Below, in pieces: positions 1 to 8,121 of a DNA stretch of 44,487 nucleotides. Each line of letters begins with the position of its first letter. Positions within the stretch are counted from its first letter, which is position 1. Under the pieces are notes generated by a model. That model ran no database searches, was not told where the DNA came from, and saw nothing but the letters and a program-made list of their open reading frames with translations. The translations under genes and the position numbers were made by a program. The DNA lies in the NCBI GenBank assembly GCA_026645815.1, contig JAPKMR010000030.1, positions 1-44,487 of the forward strand, written 5' to 3'. The DNA is from Anaerolineae bacterium (lineage in GTDB: Bacteria; Chloroflexota; Anaerolineae; B4-G1; SLSP01).

Positions 1-99
1 CGACGCGCACGCGGCCGCAAGCGCCTGGTTTCTGTGAGCCTCGGTGGCGCCAAGCGCATCAACTGGAAAGAGAGCGCCCAGCGTCCGCGCCAGGCCTGA
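1..99 (+). CDS. rpmH: 50S ribosomal protein L34, C-terminal fragment
   Basis: The window opens inside a frame that reads RRARGRKRL and ends with TGA at 97-99. The basic RRxxGRKRL stretch is the usual C-terminus of L34, a small rRNA-binding protein of the large subunit, and the next gene is rnpA, its classical neighbour. About 20 further residues (SVSLGGAKRINW and onward) follow the point where L34 normally stops, so this copy seems to have a C-terminal extension. Its stop overlaps the first possible rnpA start by one base. The N-terminus lies outside the window. Confidence 0.72.
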   Translation, partial: RRARGRKRLVSVSLGGAKRINWKESAQRPRQA

Positions 100-473
100 T
101 GGCATTGGCTGAGGATTGTTCAGGGGGATATACCTGGCACAAGGGAATGCGCCTGCGACACCCGAAAGAATTCCGCAATGTGTGGAATCGCGGGCAGTCA
201 TGGGTGCATCCCTTGTTTGTGCTATGGAGCGCTCCCAACAATCTACCGATATCGAGGATTGGGATTACTGCCAGCCGCAAGGTGGGCATTGCTGTTCAGC
301 GTAATCGGGCGCGGCGCCTGCTACGAGAAGCTGCGCGCCGGCTTTATCCGAATTTGATACCCGGTCGGGATTTGGTCTTGGTAGCGCGCTCGGCTTTGCC
401 CGCGGTTCGGGAGACACAAGTTGAGGCGGCGTTGGCGGCTGTGATGCAGCGCTCGGGGTTGTGGCGGGACTGA
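99..473 (+). CDS. rnpA: Ribonuclease P protein component
   Basis: Protein subunit of RNase P, which binds the catalytic RNA and helps it remove 5' leaders from pre-tRNAs in the cytoplasm. The family signature is clear: the RNR motif in QRNRARRLLREAAR (about residues 67-80), preceded by the SRKVGIAVQ strand. The N-terminal part RLRHPKEFRNVWNRG matches the usual RLRxxxDFxxVxxxG opening. The frame can start at 99, overlapping the rpmH stop, or at the internal ATG at 147 (MRLRHPKEF), which fits the family's usual length of about 110-120 residues better. Neither has a well-spaced SD, so the start is open. It lies between rpmH and yidD, the common bacterial order, and is probably translated from the same message. 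Confidence 0.93.
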   Translation: MALAEDCSGGYTWHKGMRLRHPKEFRNVWNRGQSWVHPLFVLWSAPNNLPISRIGITASRKVGIAVQRNRARRLLREAARRLYPNLIPGRDLVLVARSALPAVRETQVEAALAAVMQRSGLWRD

Positions 474-485
474 ATATCAGAGTGT

Positions 486-710
486 ATGCGGACCCTATTT
501 TTAGCCATGATTCGCTTTTACCAACGGGTGATTTCTCCATACTTACCACCCTCGTGTCGCTTTACCCCAACGTGTTCGCAGTACAGCTATGAGGCGATTA
601 CGCGCTATGGGGCAAGGCGTGGCGGTTGGTTAGCGGTGCGTCGAATTCTGCGTTGCAACCCTTTGTATCCTGGGGGCTACGATCCCGTTCCTGATTTGGA
701 GGATGTATGA
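486..710 (+). CDS. yidD: Membrane protein insertion efficiency factor YidD
   Basis: Small (74 aa) membrane-associated protein that helps YidC-dependent insertion. The whole family pattern is visible: [25 protein letters not shown] near the N-terminus with the paired cysteines, then [33 protein letters not shown]. Length and motif order are normal. The gene starts 12 bases after rnpA, and its stop overlaps the start of the following lipoprotein gene (ATGA), suggesting coupled translation. The usual partner yidC is not adjacent here: a lipoprotein gene separates the two. Confidence 0.95.
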   Translation: MRTLFLAMIRFYQRVISPYLPPSCRFTPTCSQYSYEAITRYGARRGGWLAVRRILRCNPLYPGGYDPVPDLEDV

Positions 711-1891
711 AACGCTGGTGGGTCCTTTTGGGACTGAGTGTGGTATTGCTGGCTCTTACGGGCTGCGCGGGCGCGCGGCAGGAGAGTTGGCCTGGGCAGT
801 TGGCGGTGGGCGATGTTCTGTACATCGCTGACCTGGATCACGTGCGCGCCCTGGATGCAGAGACGGGCGTCCAATTCTGGGAATGGGCGCCCGATAGCCG
901 GGCAAATGTGACGACGACAGGCTTCTATGCGGCTCCGGCTTATGATGCCGAGCGCAAATTGCTGTTGGTCGCCACGTTGCACGGGCGCAAGGTGACCGCC
1001 TTGCAGCTGACGGACAATCCCCAAGCCGCTCCGGGAGTGGCCTGGGTCTATCCTACCGACAATGGCAACGCCGTGCCGATTATTGGCCCGCTGTTGCAGG
1101 CGGTGGGTATTCTGCCGGAAGCCGAGGGCGCCAAGGGGCAGTATGTTGCCGGGGGCGCGCTAAGCGAGGACCTGTTCGTCATCGGCAATGGCGATGGCAA
1201 TGTCTATGCCCTGAGCCTGGAGGATGGCGCCCTGGTGTGGAGCTATGCCACCAAGGAGCGTATCTGGACCACGCCGCTGATTGTCGAGGACTCGGTCTAC
1301 GTTGCCTCCATGGATCATGTGCTCTACGCGCTTAACCTTGCTGATGGCGCGCTGAAGTGGCAGTTCGAGGCGCAGGCAGCGCTCGGCGGTTCACCGGTGT
1401 TGGCGAATGGGGGGCTGTGGATTGGCGATTTCAGCAATCGCGTCTACCGGCTCAATCCGGCGACCGGTGAGGCGCTATGGACTTTCGAAGAGGGTGTGGA
1501 TTGGTTCTGGGCTACGGGTACTCCTGGGGATGGCTGGATTGCGTTCACGGACGTGCAGGGCAATATCTTCACTTTTGACACGCGCAATCCTGCACTGCTG
1601 TGGAAACAGCGCATCGAGGAGGAAATCTTCCGCGGACAGGGAGTCGTGAGCGCTGATGGCTCCAGGCTCTATGTGCCCGGATACAAGAGCGGGGTCATCC
1701 ACGTCTTGGAAACGGCGACGGGCAGTGTCCTGCCGCAGATAGCGGTCAGCGAGGGCGTGGGACGGCTGCCCGGAGATTTGGGGAGCGACGCCGAACGCAT
1801 TTACGTCATGCCGATTATGGCCGCAGCGCACGTGCAAGCGCTTGACGCGGAAAACGGAAAATTGTTGTGGCAATATCCGTTGCCCGAGTAG
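707..1891 (+). CDS. Lipoprotein with PQQ-like (BamB-type) beta-propeller repeats
   Basis: A 394-residue exported lipoprotein. The N-terminus [20 protein letters not shown] is a type II signal peptide with lipobox LTGC, so the mature protein should be tethered to the membrane by Cys20. The rest is a run of propeller blades with the PQQ-repeat pattern: [48 protein letters not shown] and, at the end, [19 protein letters not shown]. Such propellers usually form protein-protein scaffolds, as in BamB. No enzymatic motif is seen. An SD (GGAGG, about 697) precedes the ATG, which overlaps the yidD stop. Its place between yidD and yidC is unusual and suggests, as inference, a role in membrane or envelope protein assembly. 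Confidence 0.85.
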   Translation: MKRWWVLLGLSVVLLALTGCAGARQESWPGQLAVGDVLYIADLDHVRALDAETGVQFWEWAPDSRANVTTTGFYAAPAYDAERKLLLVATLHGRKVTALQLTDNPQAAPGVAWVYPTDNGNAVPIIGPLLQAVGILPEAEGAKGQYVAGGALSEDLFVIGNGDGNVYALSLEDGALVWSYATKERIWTTPLIVEDSVYVASMDHVLYALNLADGALKWQFEAQAALGGSPVLANGGLWIGDFSNRVYRLNPATGEALWTFEEGVDWFWATGTPGDGWIAFTDVQGNIFTFDTRNPALLWKQRIEEEIFRGQGVVSADGSRLYVPGYKSGVIHVLETATGSVLPQIAVSEGVGRLPGDLGSDAERIYVMPIMAAAHVQALDAENGKLLWQYPLPE

Positions 1892-1950
1892 TCGCCTAAA
1901 CGCCCGGCGCCCGGGTTGAGGCTTATAGCCGGTTATAGGGGAGAAAAGCT

Positions 1951-2793
1951 GTGTGGGATATTCTCATTGTTAACCCGTTGACCAATTTGTTGCTGTTCTT
2001 CTACCAGATCCTGGGAAACCAGACGATGCTGGCGGTGGCAGCGTTGACGTTGTTGGTGCGTTTGATTATTACACCCTTGACGCTCAGCCAGCAGAAGATG
2101 ATGCGCAAGCAGCAGGAATTGCAGCCGCGCATGAAGGAGCTGCAGGAAAAGTATAAGAACGACCGGGAACGTCTGGCGTCGGAACAGATGGCGCTGTATA
2201 AGGAATTGGGGATCAGCCCGCTCGGCGGTTGTCTGCCGATGTTGATTCAGCTGCCGTTGATGTTCGCGCTCTATGGGGCGATTATCCGCGCGCTGGCATC
2301 TACGCCGATTGCGTTGCTTGACCTACCGGCGCACATCTATCGCTGGATCCCCGGTCTGAGCGTTATTGCGCCGTTGAACAGCCGCTTTTTGTGGATGGAT
2401 TTGGCGGTACGCGACCCGTTGTTTCTCATGCCGATTCTGGTGATGGCGACAACCTGGTATCAGCAGAAGTTGCTCAGTCCTGCGACTGCCGGCGCCGACC
2501 CGCAGGCGCAGTCCATGAACCAATCTATGATGATTACCATGCCGCTGATGATGGGCTTTTTCTCGGCGCAGTATGCTGCCGGGCTTTCCGTATATTTCGT
2601 GATCTCAAACCTGATTGGTATTGCGCAATATTTCCTGTTCCGGAGTCACTATGCAGCTCCCGCCCCGGCTAACGGCGCTCAGCCCGCGGCCAAAGCTAAA
2701 CGCTCAGAAGCCGCTATGACGCCGACTGGGAAGAAGGCGGAGATCAAACCGCCGGCGAAAGCGCCGGCAAAGGCCAAGTCCAAGAACGGTTGA
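1951..2793 (+). CDS. yidC: Membrane protein insertase YidC/Oxa1 family
   Basis: Inserts and folds membrane proteins alone or with SecYEG. The 280-residue protein has the short Gram-positive-like form without the large periplasmic domain. Visible parts: first membrane segment (about residues 8-45, LLLFFYQILG...LTLLVRLIITPL), the charged cytoplasmic loop QQKMMRKQQELQPRMKELQEKYKND, the family motif ISPLGGCLPMLIQLPLMFALY, and further membrane segments to about residue 235. The conserved arginine in the groove (VRLIITPL) is present. The tail is Ala/Lys/Pro-rich and basic, as expected for ribosome contact. The start is GTG at 1951, with a GGGGAG-type SD about 8 bases upstream. A spacer of 59 bases follows the lipoprotein gene. 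Confidence 0.95.
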   Translation: MWDILIVNPLTNLLLFFYQILGNQTMLAVAALTLLVRLIITPLTLSQQKMMRKQQELQPRMKELQEKYKNDRERLASEQMALYKELGISPLGGCLPMLIQLPLMFALYGAIIRALASTPIALLDLPAHIYRWIPGLSVIAPLNSRFLWMDLAVRDPLFLMPILVMATTWYQQKLLSPATAGADPQAQSMNQSMMITMPLMMGFFSAQYAAGLSVYFVISNLIGIAQYFLFRSHYAAPAPANGAQPAAKAKRSEAAMTPTGKKAEIKPPAKAPAKAKSKNG

Positions 2794-2827
2794 TTTGGCG
2801 TCGGGTTTGTGTAAGGAGGACGACGTG

Positions 2828-3799
2828 GTGGAGTTTGAACAAGAAGTGATTATATCGGCGCCTAGTGTGGAAGAGGCGATTATCTTGGGCCTCGCCCGGC
2901 TAGGGCTGACCCGCGATATGGCTAAGATTGAGGTGTTGGATGAGGGAAGCAAGGGCTTCCTGGGTTTGGGGATGCGCGAGGCGCAAGTACGGGTCAGTCA
3001 ACGGGAGCCTGGGGCTGAGCCAACGGCGCAGCCTGCGGTTGCGGTGGAAATCGCCGCAGCTGCGGACGCCTCGGTAGTGGCGGAGGTTCCTACAGGTGCG
3101 GTCCCACCCGCGCCCGAACTCGAATCCCAGTTGACGCCTGGTTCGTCGCTCGAGCCGGCGGGCGCCCCGGTGGTGAAATTGCCTTTGGAAGCGCCTTCCG
3201 AGAAAAAATCGGCGGTGGAAAAGCCAGTAGCTTCGGGATCGCAGGCCGAGAAACCAGTCCGGAGCCGCCGTCCGCTCGCAACGGTTGGGACGTTCGGACC
3301 GGATGACATTTCGGAGACCGAGGCTGAGGATTACGACGCGATTCTAGCTGTGGCTACGGAGGTCGCTGCGCATTTCTTCGAGGCGCTGGACCTTCAGGTA
3401 AATGCTGAGTGGCGCAAAGAGGATCGCGAGACGTTGTGGATCTCGGTGCGTGGCAAGGATGCGGATGTGTTGGTGGGACCGCAGGCGCAGACGCTGGACG
3501 CGGTTCAGTACCTGCTGCGGACGGTAGTGCGCCACAAGGCGCGGGGTAATTATGATTTGGTGCTCGATGCTGATGGCTATCGCGAGCGCCGCTTGCGCAG
3601 TTTGACGACACTGGCGCACAATATGGCCGATAAGGCGGTGCGTTCGGGGAAGACGGTGCAGCTGCGCCCCATGTCCGCGGCAGACCGGCGCGTCATTCAT
3701 ATCGCGCTGCGCGCCGATGAGCGCGTCAAGACCCAGAGTTCCGGCGGCGGACATTCCCGCGCGGTCGCCATCATTCCCGTGGATTCTGACGAGGGCTGA
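2828..3799 (+). CDS. jag: RNA-binding protein Jag/KhpB (Jag-N, KH, R3H)
   Basis: Protein of about 323 residues with three parts: an N-terminal Jag domain (residues 1-55, EEAIILGLARLGLTRDMAKIEVLDEG then KGFLGLGMREAQVRV), an acidic Ala/Pro-rich linker of about 120 residues, and a C-terminal KH domain (about 185-250) followed by R3H (about 255-318, with RRVIH and TQSSGGGHSRAVAIIP). KhpB proteins bind RNA and influence cell elongation and division. The GxxG loop of the KH domain is degenerate here (VGPQAQTLDAVQYL). The GTG at 2828 lies 7 bases after AAGGAGGA; GTG 2825 is also possible. An in-frame TTG at 2795 is too far from the SD. Its stop overlaps the next start (TGATG). Confidence 0.9.
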   Translation: MEFEQEVIISAPSVEEAIILGLARLGLTRDMAKIEVLDEGSKGFLGLGMREAQVRVSQREPGAEPTAQPAVAVEIAAAADASVVAEVPTGAVPPAPELESQLTPGSSLEPAGAPVVKLPLEAPSEKKSAVEKPVASGSQAEKPVRSRRPLATVGTFGPDDISETEAEDYDAILAVATEVAAHFFEALDLQVNAEWRKEDRETLWISVRGKDADVLVGPQAQTLDAVQYLLRTVVRHKARGNYDLVLDADGYRERRLRSLTTLAHNMADKAVRSGKTVQLRPMSAADRRVIHIALRADERVKTQSSGGGHSRAVAIIPVDSDEG

Positions 3800-4677
3800 T
3801 GGGCGCATTGCCCGCATGTGACTATCTCGTCATCGGGCACGTGACGCATGACTTGCTGCCTGGTGGTCGGGGTTATACCATCGGCGGCACGGCGACCTAT
3901 TCGGGATTGGTTGCAGCGGCTTTGGGGCGGCAGGTAGGGATTCTTACCAGCGCCGGAGCTGATTGTGATACAGCGCCTTTCGGCGCGCCTTTTGGTGGGC
4001 GTGTGGCAGTGCACTGCCATCGCGCTGCCCATACCACGACATTCGAAAACCGTTACACTCCGGAGGGACGGGTACAGCTGCTGCACCAAACTGCAGCGGT
4101 GCTGACGCCAGACATGGTCCCGCCGGAGTGGGAATCATCCGCTATCGTACACATCGGTCCGGTGGCAGCGGAGTGCGCGCCGGAGCTGGTCACGCATTTT
4201 GCAGGGCGCGTTTTCGTGGGGTTGACACCCCAGGGCTGGATGCGCCAACGCCAGCGGGGGCGCACCCACGCGCAGGATCAGGTGATTGCCCGCCCGTGGT
4301 ACGAGGCGGAGGAGCTGCTGCCCCTGGCTTCAGCCGTGGTGCTGAGCATGGAGGATGTGCGGGGCGATCGCGATTTGGCGGAGCGCTGGGCGGCGCTCAC
4401 GCGCTATCTGGTGCTCACGGATGGTTATATGGGGGGCACGTTGTACTGTGATGGACGCCCCTATGTGTTTCCGGCGCTGCGGGTGACCGAAGTGGACCCC
4501 ACCGGCGCCGGCGATATCTTTTCCGCCACGTTTTTCAGCGCGCTTGCCGGCGGCACCGACCCCCGGTTGGCGGCCCATTTGGCGGCGTGTATCGCTTCGC
4601 GTTCGATTGAACGTGTGGGTTGGGATAGCGTTCCCACCCCAGAAGATCGGGCTATCTGCAATTGGGACTGGCGCTGA
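3799..4677 (+). CDS. PfkB-family carbohydrate/nucleoside kinase
   Basis: A 292-residue ribokinase-type kinase. The C-terminal PfkB signature is intact: VDPTGAGDIFSATFFSAL (about residues 232-249), with the catalytic Asp in GAGD and the anion hole around it. The N-terminus shows the family's GGTATYSGLVAAALG substrate-side motif (about residues 29-43). Such enzymes phosphorylate a sugar, nucleoside or related alcohol with ATP; the substrate cannot be read from the sequence. The start overlaps the jag stop by one base, so it is part of the same message. The reading GHVTHDLLPGGRGYTIGGTA places it near poorly defined PfkB groups rather than near fructokinase or adenosine kinase. Confidence 0.85.
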   Translation: MGALPACDYLVIGHVTHDLLPGGRGYTIGGTATYSGLVAAALGRQVGILTSAGADCDTAPFGAPFGGRVAVHCHRAAHTTTFENRYTPEGRVQLLHQTAAVLTPDMVPPEWESSAIVHIGPVAAECAPELVTHFAGRVFVGLTPQGWMRQRQRGRTHAQDQVIARPWYEAEELLPLASAVVLSMEDVRGDRDLAERWAALTRYLVLTDGYMGGTLYCDGRPYVFPALRVTEVDPTGAGDIFSATFFSALAGGTDPRLAAHLAACIASRSIERVGWDSVPTPEDRAICNWDWR

Positions 4678-4717
4678 CGAGCTAAAGCTGACGAGCTAAC
4701 GCTCACGAGCTGATGTT
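4676..4717 (+). repeat. Three tandem 14-bp units between the pfkB-like gene and parA
   Basis: Units begin at 4676 (GACGAGCTAAAGCT), 4690 (GACGAGCTAACGCT) and 4704 (CACGAGCTGATGTT), with a fourth partial GACGAG at 4718. The first unit overlaps the pfkB-like stop codon, and the array ends just before the parA start. It may be replication slippage; a protein-binding role is only a possibility. Confidence 0.7.
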
Positions 4718-4728
4718 GACGAGGGTCT

Positions 4729-5535
4729 ATGCGGACGTATGCATTTGCAAATCAGAAGGGGGGTGTGGGCAAGACCACCACGGTCGTGAACCTGGCTGCT
4801 TCGATGGCAGACTGGGGTTTTCGCGTGCTGGTGGTGGATATTGACCCACAGGGCAACGCTACCACCAGTTTGGGGGTAGACCCGCGCAAGGTCGAGGTTT
4901 CGTCTTATGAGGTGTTGATCGGCGCTGCCAGCGCTCAGGTGGCGACGCGCCCGACCTGGTGGGCTGGATTGGACCTGTTGCCGAGCGCGCCCGCACTAGC
5001 CGGCGCCCCGGTGGAGCTGAATAGCTTAACGGACCCCCGCGAGCGTGCGGAGCGGCTACGTCTGGCTCTGGCGGGCGTGGAGGGCTACGATTTTGTCCTC
5101 ATTGACTCGCCCCCGTCTTTGGGAATCCTCACCGTCAATGGCCTCTGCGCCGCCGATGGGGTGATTGTGCCGGTGCAGTGCGAGTACCTGGCGCTGGAAG
5201 GGCTTTCGCAGTTGATGCACACGGTTTCCCTGGTGCAACGGGGCCTAAATCCCGAGCTCGCCCTGCGCGGGGTGGTGATGACGATGTTCGACAAGCGCAC
5301 AACGCTGGGACGGGAAGTCGTCGCCGAGGTGCAACAGCATTTCCCGGATGCGGTGTTCCACATCCTTATTCCGCGCAGCGTGCGACTCAGTGAGGCGCCG
5401 AGCTACGGTGAACCGGGCATTTTCTATGCGCCGCGTTCTAAAGGCTCGTTGGCTTACCGCGTTCTGGCGTGGGAGCTATTGAGCGGCGATGGCCATAAGG
5501 TGGATTGGACTCCGCCTGAAGCCGTTGAAGAGTAA
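4729..5535 (+). CDS. parA: ParA/Soj-type chromosome partitioning ATPase
   Basis: A 268-residue Walker-type ATPase that binds DNA when ATP-bound and drives segregation with ParB. The deviant Walker A KGGVGKTTT (about residues 10-18), with the signature lysine, is followed by VVDIDPQGNATTSLG (about 35-49) and Walker B YDFVLIDSPPSLG (about 119-131). The C-terminal IPRSVRLSEAPSYGEP motif is typical of Soj-type proteins near the origin. Length and motifs are normal. The ATG at 4729 follows GAGGGTCT, a weak SD. The usual partner parB is not downstream: transcription stops at the hairpin at 5539-5584 and a convergent gene follows. Confidence 0.93.
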   Translation: MRTYAFANQKGGVGKTTTVVNLAASMADWGFRVLVVDIDPQGNATTSLGVDPRKVEVSSYEVLIGAASAQVATRPTWWAGLDLLPSAPALAGAPVELNSLTDPRERAERLRLALAGVEGYDFVLIDSPPSLGILTVNGLCAADGVIVPVQCEYLALEGLSQLMHTVSLVQRGLNPELALRGVVMTMFDKRTTLGREVVAEVQQHFPDAVFHILIPRSVRLSEAPSYGEPGIFYAPRSKGSLAYRVLAWELLSGDGHKVDWTPPEAVEE

Positions 5536-5538
5536 ATG

Positions 5539-5584
5539 AAATCAAACCATCGCGCCGCAAACTTGCGGCGCGATGGTTTGATTT
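5539..5584. terminator. Perfect bidirectional terminator hairpin
   Basis: Two perfectly complementary 22-base arms (5539-5560 and 5563-5584) flank a 2-base spacer. The arms begin with AAATCAAACC and end with GGTTTGATTT around a GC-rich core. It starts 4 bases after the parA stop and lies 11 bases from the end of the convergent STAND-ATPase gene, so it can end both messages. Confidence 0.85.
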
Positions 5585-5595
5585 AGAGAGTGACT

Positions 5596-8115
5596 TTATC
5601 CCCGCGGCGGCGTTTCCGGCGCCGCCGTTTCCGGCGCCGCTGCTGTTGCAGGCTCTTCTTTCGGAGTCTCTGGAATTCCCCGGTACCCGGTCTCAATTTG
5701 CCGAATAGCCTCTTGAGCGGCCTGTTGCACGCCGGCACTTTGCCCGGCACTTTGCCCGGCTTCGAGTGTTCGCAGCAGTTCCAGGTGTTCGGGGCGACCG
5801 ATACGGCTGAGGGTGCGCGCAGCCAGGATACGGGCGGCATCATCGCCAGAGCGTAGCGCGTGTAGCAGCAGCGCGAGCGCGGCTTCGCCGACGCCAAGCC
5901 CCAAGCCCTGTTTGGCTGCCCAAGCCATGAGCCACTGGGTCTGATCAGGCTGGGGCGGGGCTTCCACGGCGCCCGGTGAGGTTTGTTGGGCGCTCAAGGC
6001 AGCCTCGGCGGCAGAGCGCACGAGCCATTGTGGGTCATCGCGTTGCAGCTGCTGCAGGCGCTCGCGCGCCCAGGGTTGGCGGATGTAGCCCAATCCGTGC
6101 GCCGCAGCCCGCCGAATCAGCAGATCGTCCGCGCCAGTGGCCTCGCGCAGGCCCTCCCAGCATTCGGGTTGGGCGGCGAGAATCTCGGTGATCGAGAGCA
6201 TCATTCGCTCGCTGCTCTGCGGTAGCAGGTTGAGCAAGAAGCGCTGCGCTTCCGGAATCCCCAAATCACTGATGGCGTGGAGGACGTTTTCCTGCACCTC
6301 AGGATGCGGGTCCTTGAGCGCCGCTGCCAGCAGTTTGAGATCTTTGGCGCCGCCGGTCCACCCGATGCCGCGCAGCGCCGCAATGCGAACGGGGAGCGCG
6401 GGTTGGCGCAGCACCTGCTGGTAGATGGGGTAGGCTTCTTCGCCAGCGACGAGGGCGAGCGCCTCGGCGAGTTTAAGGCGCTCTTCCAGGCTCAGCCCGG
6501 GCTGCAAGAGTGTCTGCGCGAGGGCTTTGGTGACGTAACTCCGCCAGGGGATATCCTCTGGGGCACGAACGGTCCACCGGGCTGCGAGGAGCAGGGCTTC
6601 ATGCGCCCCGCCGGCTTTTCTGGCGAGACCATCGCGCAGCAAGGCTTTGATCAGCGGTTCGGCGTCACTGATGCCGGCATAGCAATCCAGCAGATAGCGC
6701 CATTCCGGGTCGTAGAGGTGTTCCAGCAGCAACAGCGGTTCTAATCTGGTTTCTGCCGTCTCCGCTGCCAGGGCTTTAGCGGTGAGGAAGTCCTCCCAAA
6801 TGGGATGGACGAAGCGCAGCGTTTTGCCCGCGCGGTCAAGAATCGCCGAGCTCTGAATGAGCTTGCGCACGAGTCCGGGAGTTTTATCTTGTCTATCGGT
6901 GCTGGGGACGAGGCGGTCCAGCAATTCCTGGAGTTGAGTGGTGGTCGCTACGCGTCCTTCCAGGCGGAGGATGCGGGCGAGCTGCGCCAGCACGGTCACC
7001 GCCAAATCTTGCACCGGTCTCTCGTCTTGTGCGGCGCCTTCAGGGTCTCCCTCGACGCGCGGCACCGGCAGGTAGAAATCCCGCAGCAAGCCTTCGAGCA
7101 CTTCGACGGGGCGGTAGGGGTTTTGCCGGCAGCGCAATTGCAGGTTGGCGCGCAGCGTGAGCTCGGGCAGGGTCTCGCCGGCGACGACCGCCCAGCGCAT
7201 GAGGGCGAGGTCTTCTTCGGATAGTTCGGCTTCGCTGAGGCCAAGCGCCGCCGACCAGCCTGCGTGCAAGGTGAGCGGCGTCTCCTGATCCAGGGCAGGT
7301 TGAAGGTGGACCGGTGTGAAACCGATTTCGGTTAGCGGTCCGTAGCCCGAGGTTCCGGCGGCGATAATCCAGCGGCTATCCGGCAAGGCATCTGCCGCTT
7401 GGGCGATGCGCTGCGCCATCTCGTGGCGCATGAAGAACGGCAGCGTATCCCAGCTATCCACGAGGATGAGGGAGGGTTGGGTGCGCAACTGCCGCACCAG
7501 CCACTTTGAAATGGCTTCTGGCATGAAGCGCCTGGCAAATTCGGCGATGACTTGAATGGGTGTCGCTTTGGGGTCCAGGGCTTCGCCCGGCAGCGCCAGG
7601 TCAATCCACAAGGGAAAACGCTGGTAGGGTTTGTCGCGAGGTCGCTCCTCCGCAGCGCCGGGTTCAGGGCTGTTCCAGACATTGAGCGCCAGCGCCGTGG
7701 TGCGCCCGGAGCCAGGGACGCCGCAGATGATGATGCGTGAATGACCGTGCTCCAGGGCGTCGTAGTTCAAGCGGACCGTAGCAGGTGTTTCCGCGGCTTC
7801 TGTCAGGCTTGCCGGCAGGGGACCCGGCGCGAGAAATCGCGGCGGCACGAAGACCTGCCGGGGATTCTGGGGAGTGAAGAGCAGTAAGCGCCGCAGCGCT
7901 TCTTGCAGCGCGCCGAGGTATTTCTCGCCCGTGCTGCGCTGGCTACGCGCGCGCCAACGCAAGAGGGGCGCGCGCAGCTGCTCCAGCCGCTGCTTGATGG
8001 CATTGCGCCGCAGGTACGCGACCCAGGCGATGCCCCAGGCTAGCAGTGCTCCCAACAGCGCCGAGCGGAAATCAAAGCGCCAGCTGCTGTTCTGCAACAG
8101 GGCCGATGCCCACAT
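5596..8115 (-). CDS. Membrane-anchored STAND/NACHT-like ATPase with HEAT-like repeats
   Basis: An 839-residue protein. Residues about 16-35 (FRSALLGALLAWGIAWVAYL) form one membrane anchor followed by basic residues, so the bulk is cytoplasmic. A P-loop follows at 132-139 (GVPGSGRT) and Walker B at about 216-225 (LILVDSWDTL), the spacing of NACHT/STAND signal ATPases. The Walker A lysine is replaced by arginine (R138, codon CGC). After a helical middle region (LRFVHPIWEDFLTAKALA, about 430-450, as in NACHT proteins) come HEAT-like helices from about residue 560 to 800 (RIAALRGIGWTG, EVQENVLHAISDLG, LIRRAAAHGLGYI, AARILAARTLSRIG). The tail is Pro/Ala/Glu-rich. It starts 6 bases after the response regulator stop, so the two are cotranscribed. 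The partner and output are unknown. Confidence 0.8.
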   Translation of the reverse strand: MWASALLQNSSWRFDFRSALLGALLAWGIAWVAYLRRNAIKQRLEQLRAPLLRWRARSQRSTGEKYLGALQEALRRLLLFTPQNPRQVFVPPRFLAPGPLPASLTEAAETPATVRLNYDALEHGHSRIIICGVPGSGRTTALALNVWNSPEPGAAEERPRDKPYQRFPLWIDLALPGEALDPKATPIQVIAEFARRFMPEAISKWLVRQLRTQPSLILVDSWDTLPFFMRHEMAQRIAQAADALPDSRWIIAAGTSGYGPLTEIGFTPVHLQPALDQETPLTLHAGWSAALGLSEAELSEEDLALMRWAVVAGETLPELTLRANLQLRCRQNPYRPVEVLEGLLRDFYLPVPRVEGDPEGAAQDERPVQDLAVTVLAQLARILRLEGRVATTTQLQELLDRLVPSTDRQDKTPGLVRKLIQSSAILDRAGKTLRFVHPIWEDFLTAKALAAETAETRLEPLLLLEHLYDPEWRYLLDCYAGISDAEPLIKALLRDGLARKAGGAHEALLLAARWTVRAPEDIPWRSYVTKALAQTLLQPGLSLEERLKLAEALALVAGEEAYPIYQQVLRQPALPVRIAALRGIGWTGGAKDLKLLAAALKDPHPEVQENVLHAISDLGIPEAQRFLLNLLPQSSERMMLSITEILAAQPECWEGLREATGADDLLIRRAAAHGLGYIRQPWARERLQQLQRDDPQWLVRSAAEAALSAQQTSPGAVEAPPQPDQTQWLMAWAAKQGLGLGVGEAALALLLHALRSGDDAARILAARTLSRIGRPEHLELLRTLEAGQSAGQSAGVQQAAQEAIRQIETGYRGIPETPKEEPATAAAPETAAPETPPRG
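5734..5757. repeat. Two 12-bp tandem units inside the STAND-ATPase gene
   Basis: GGCACTTTGCCC occurs twice in direct succession and gives a duplicated QSAG in the protein (GQSAGQSAG) between the last HEAT-like helices. It is an in-frame slippage duplication. Confidence 0.7.
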
Positions 8116-8121
8116 AGCGGG

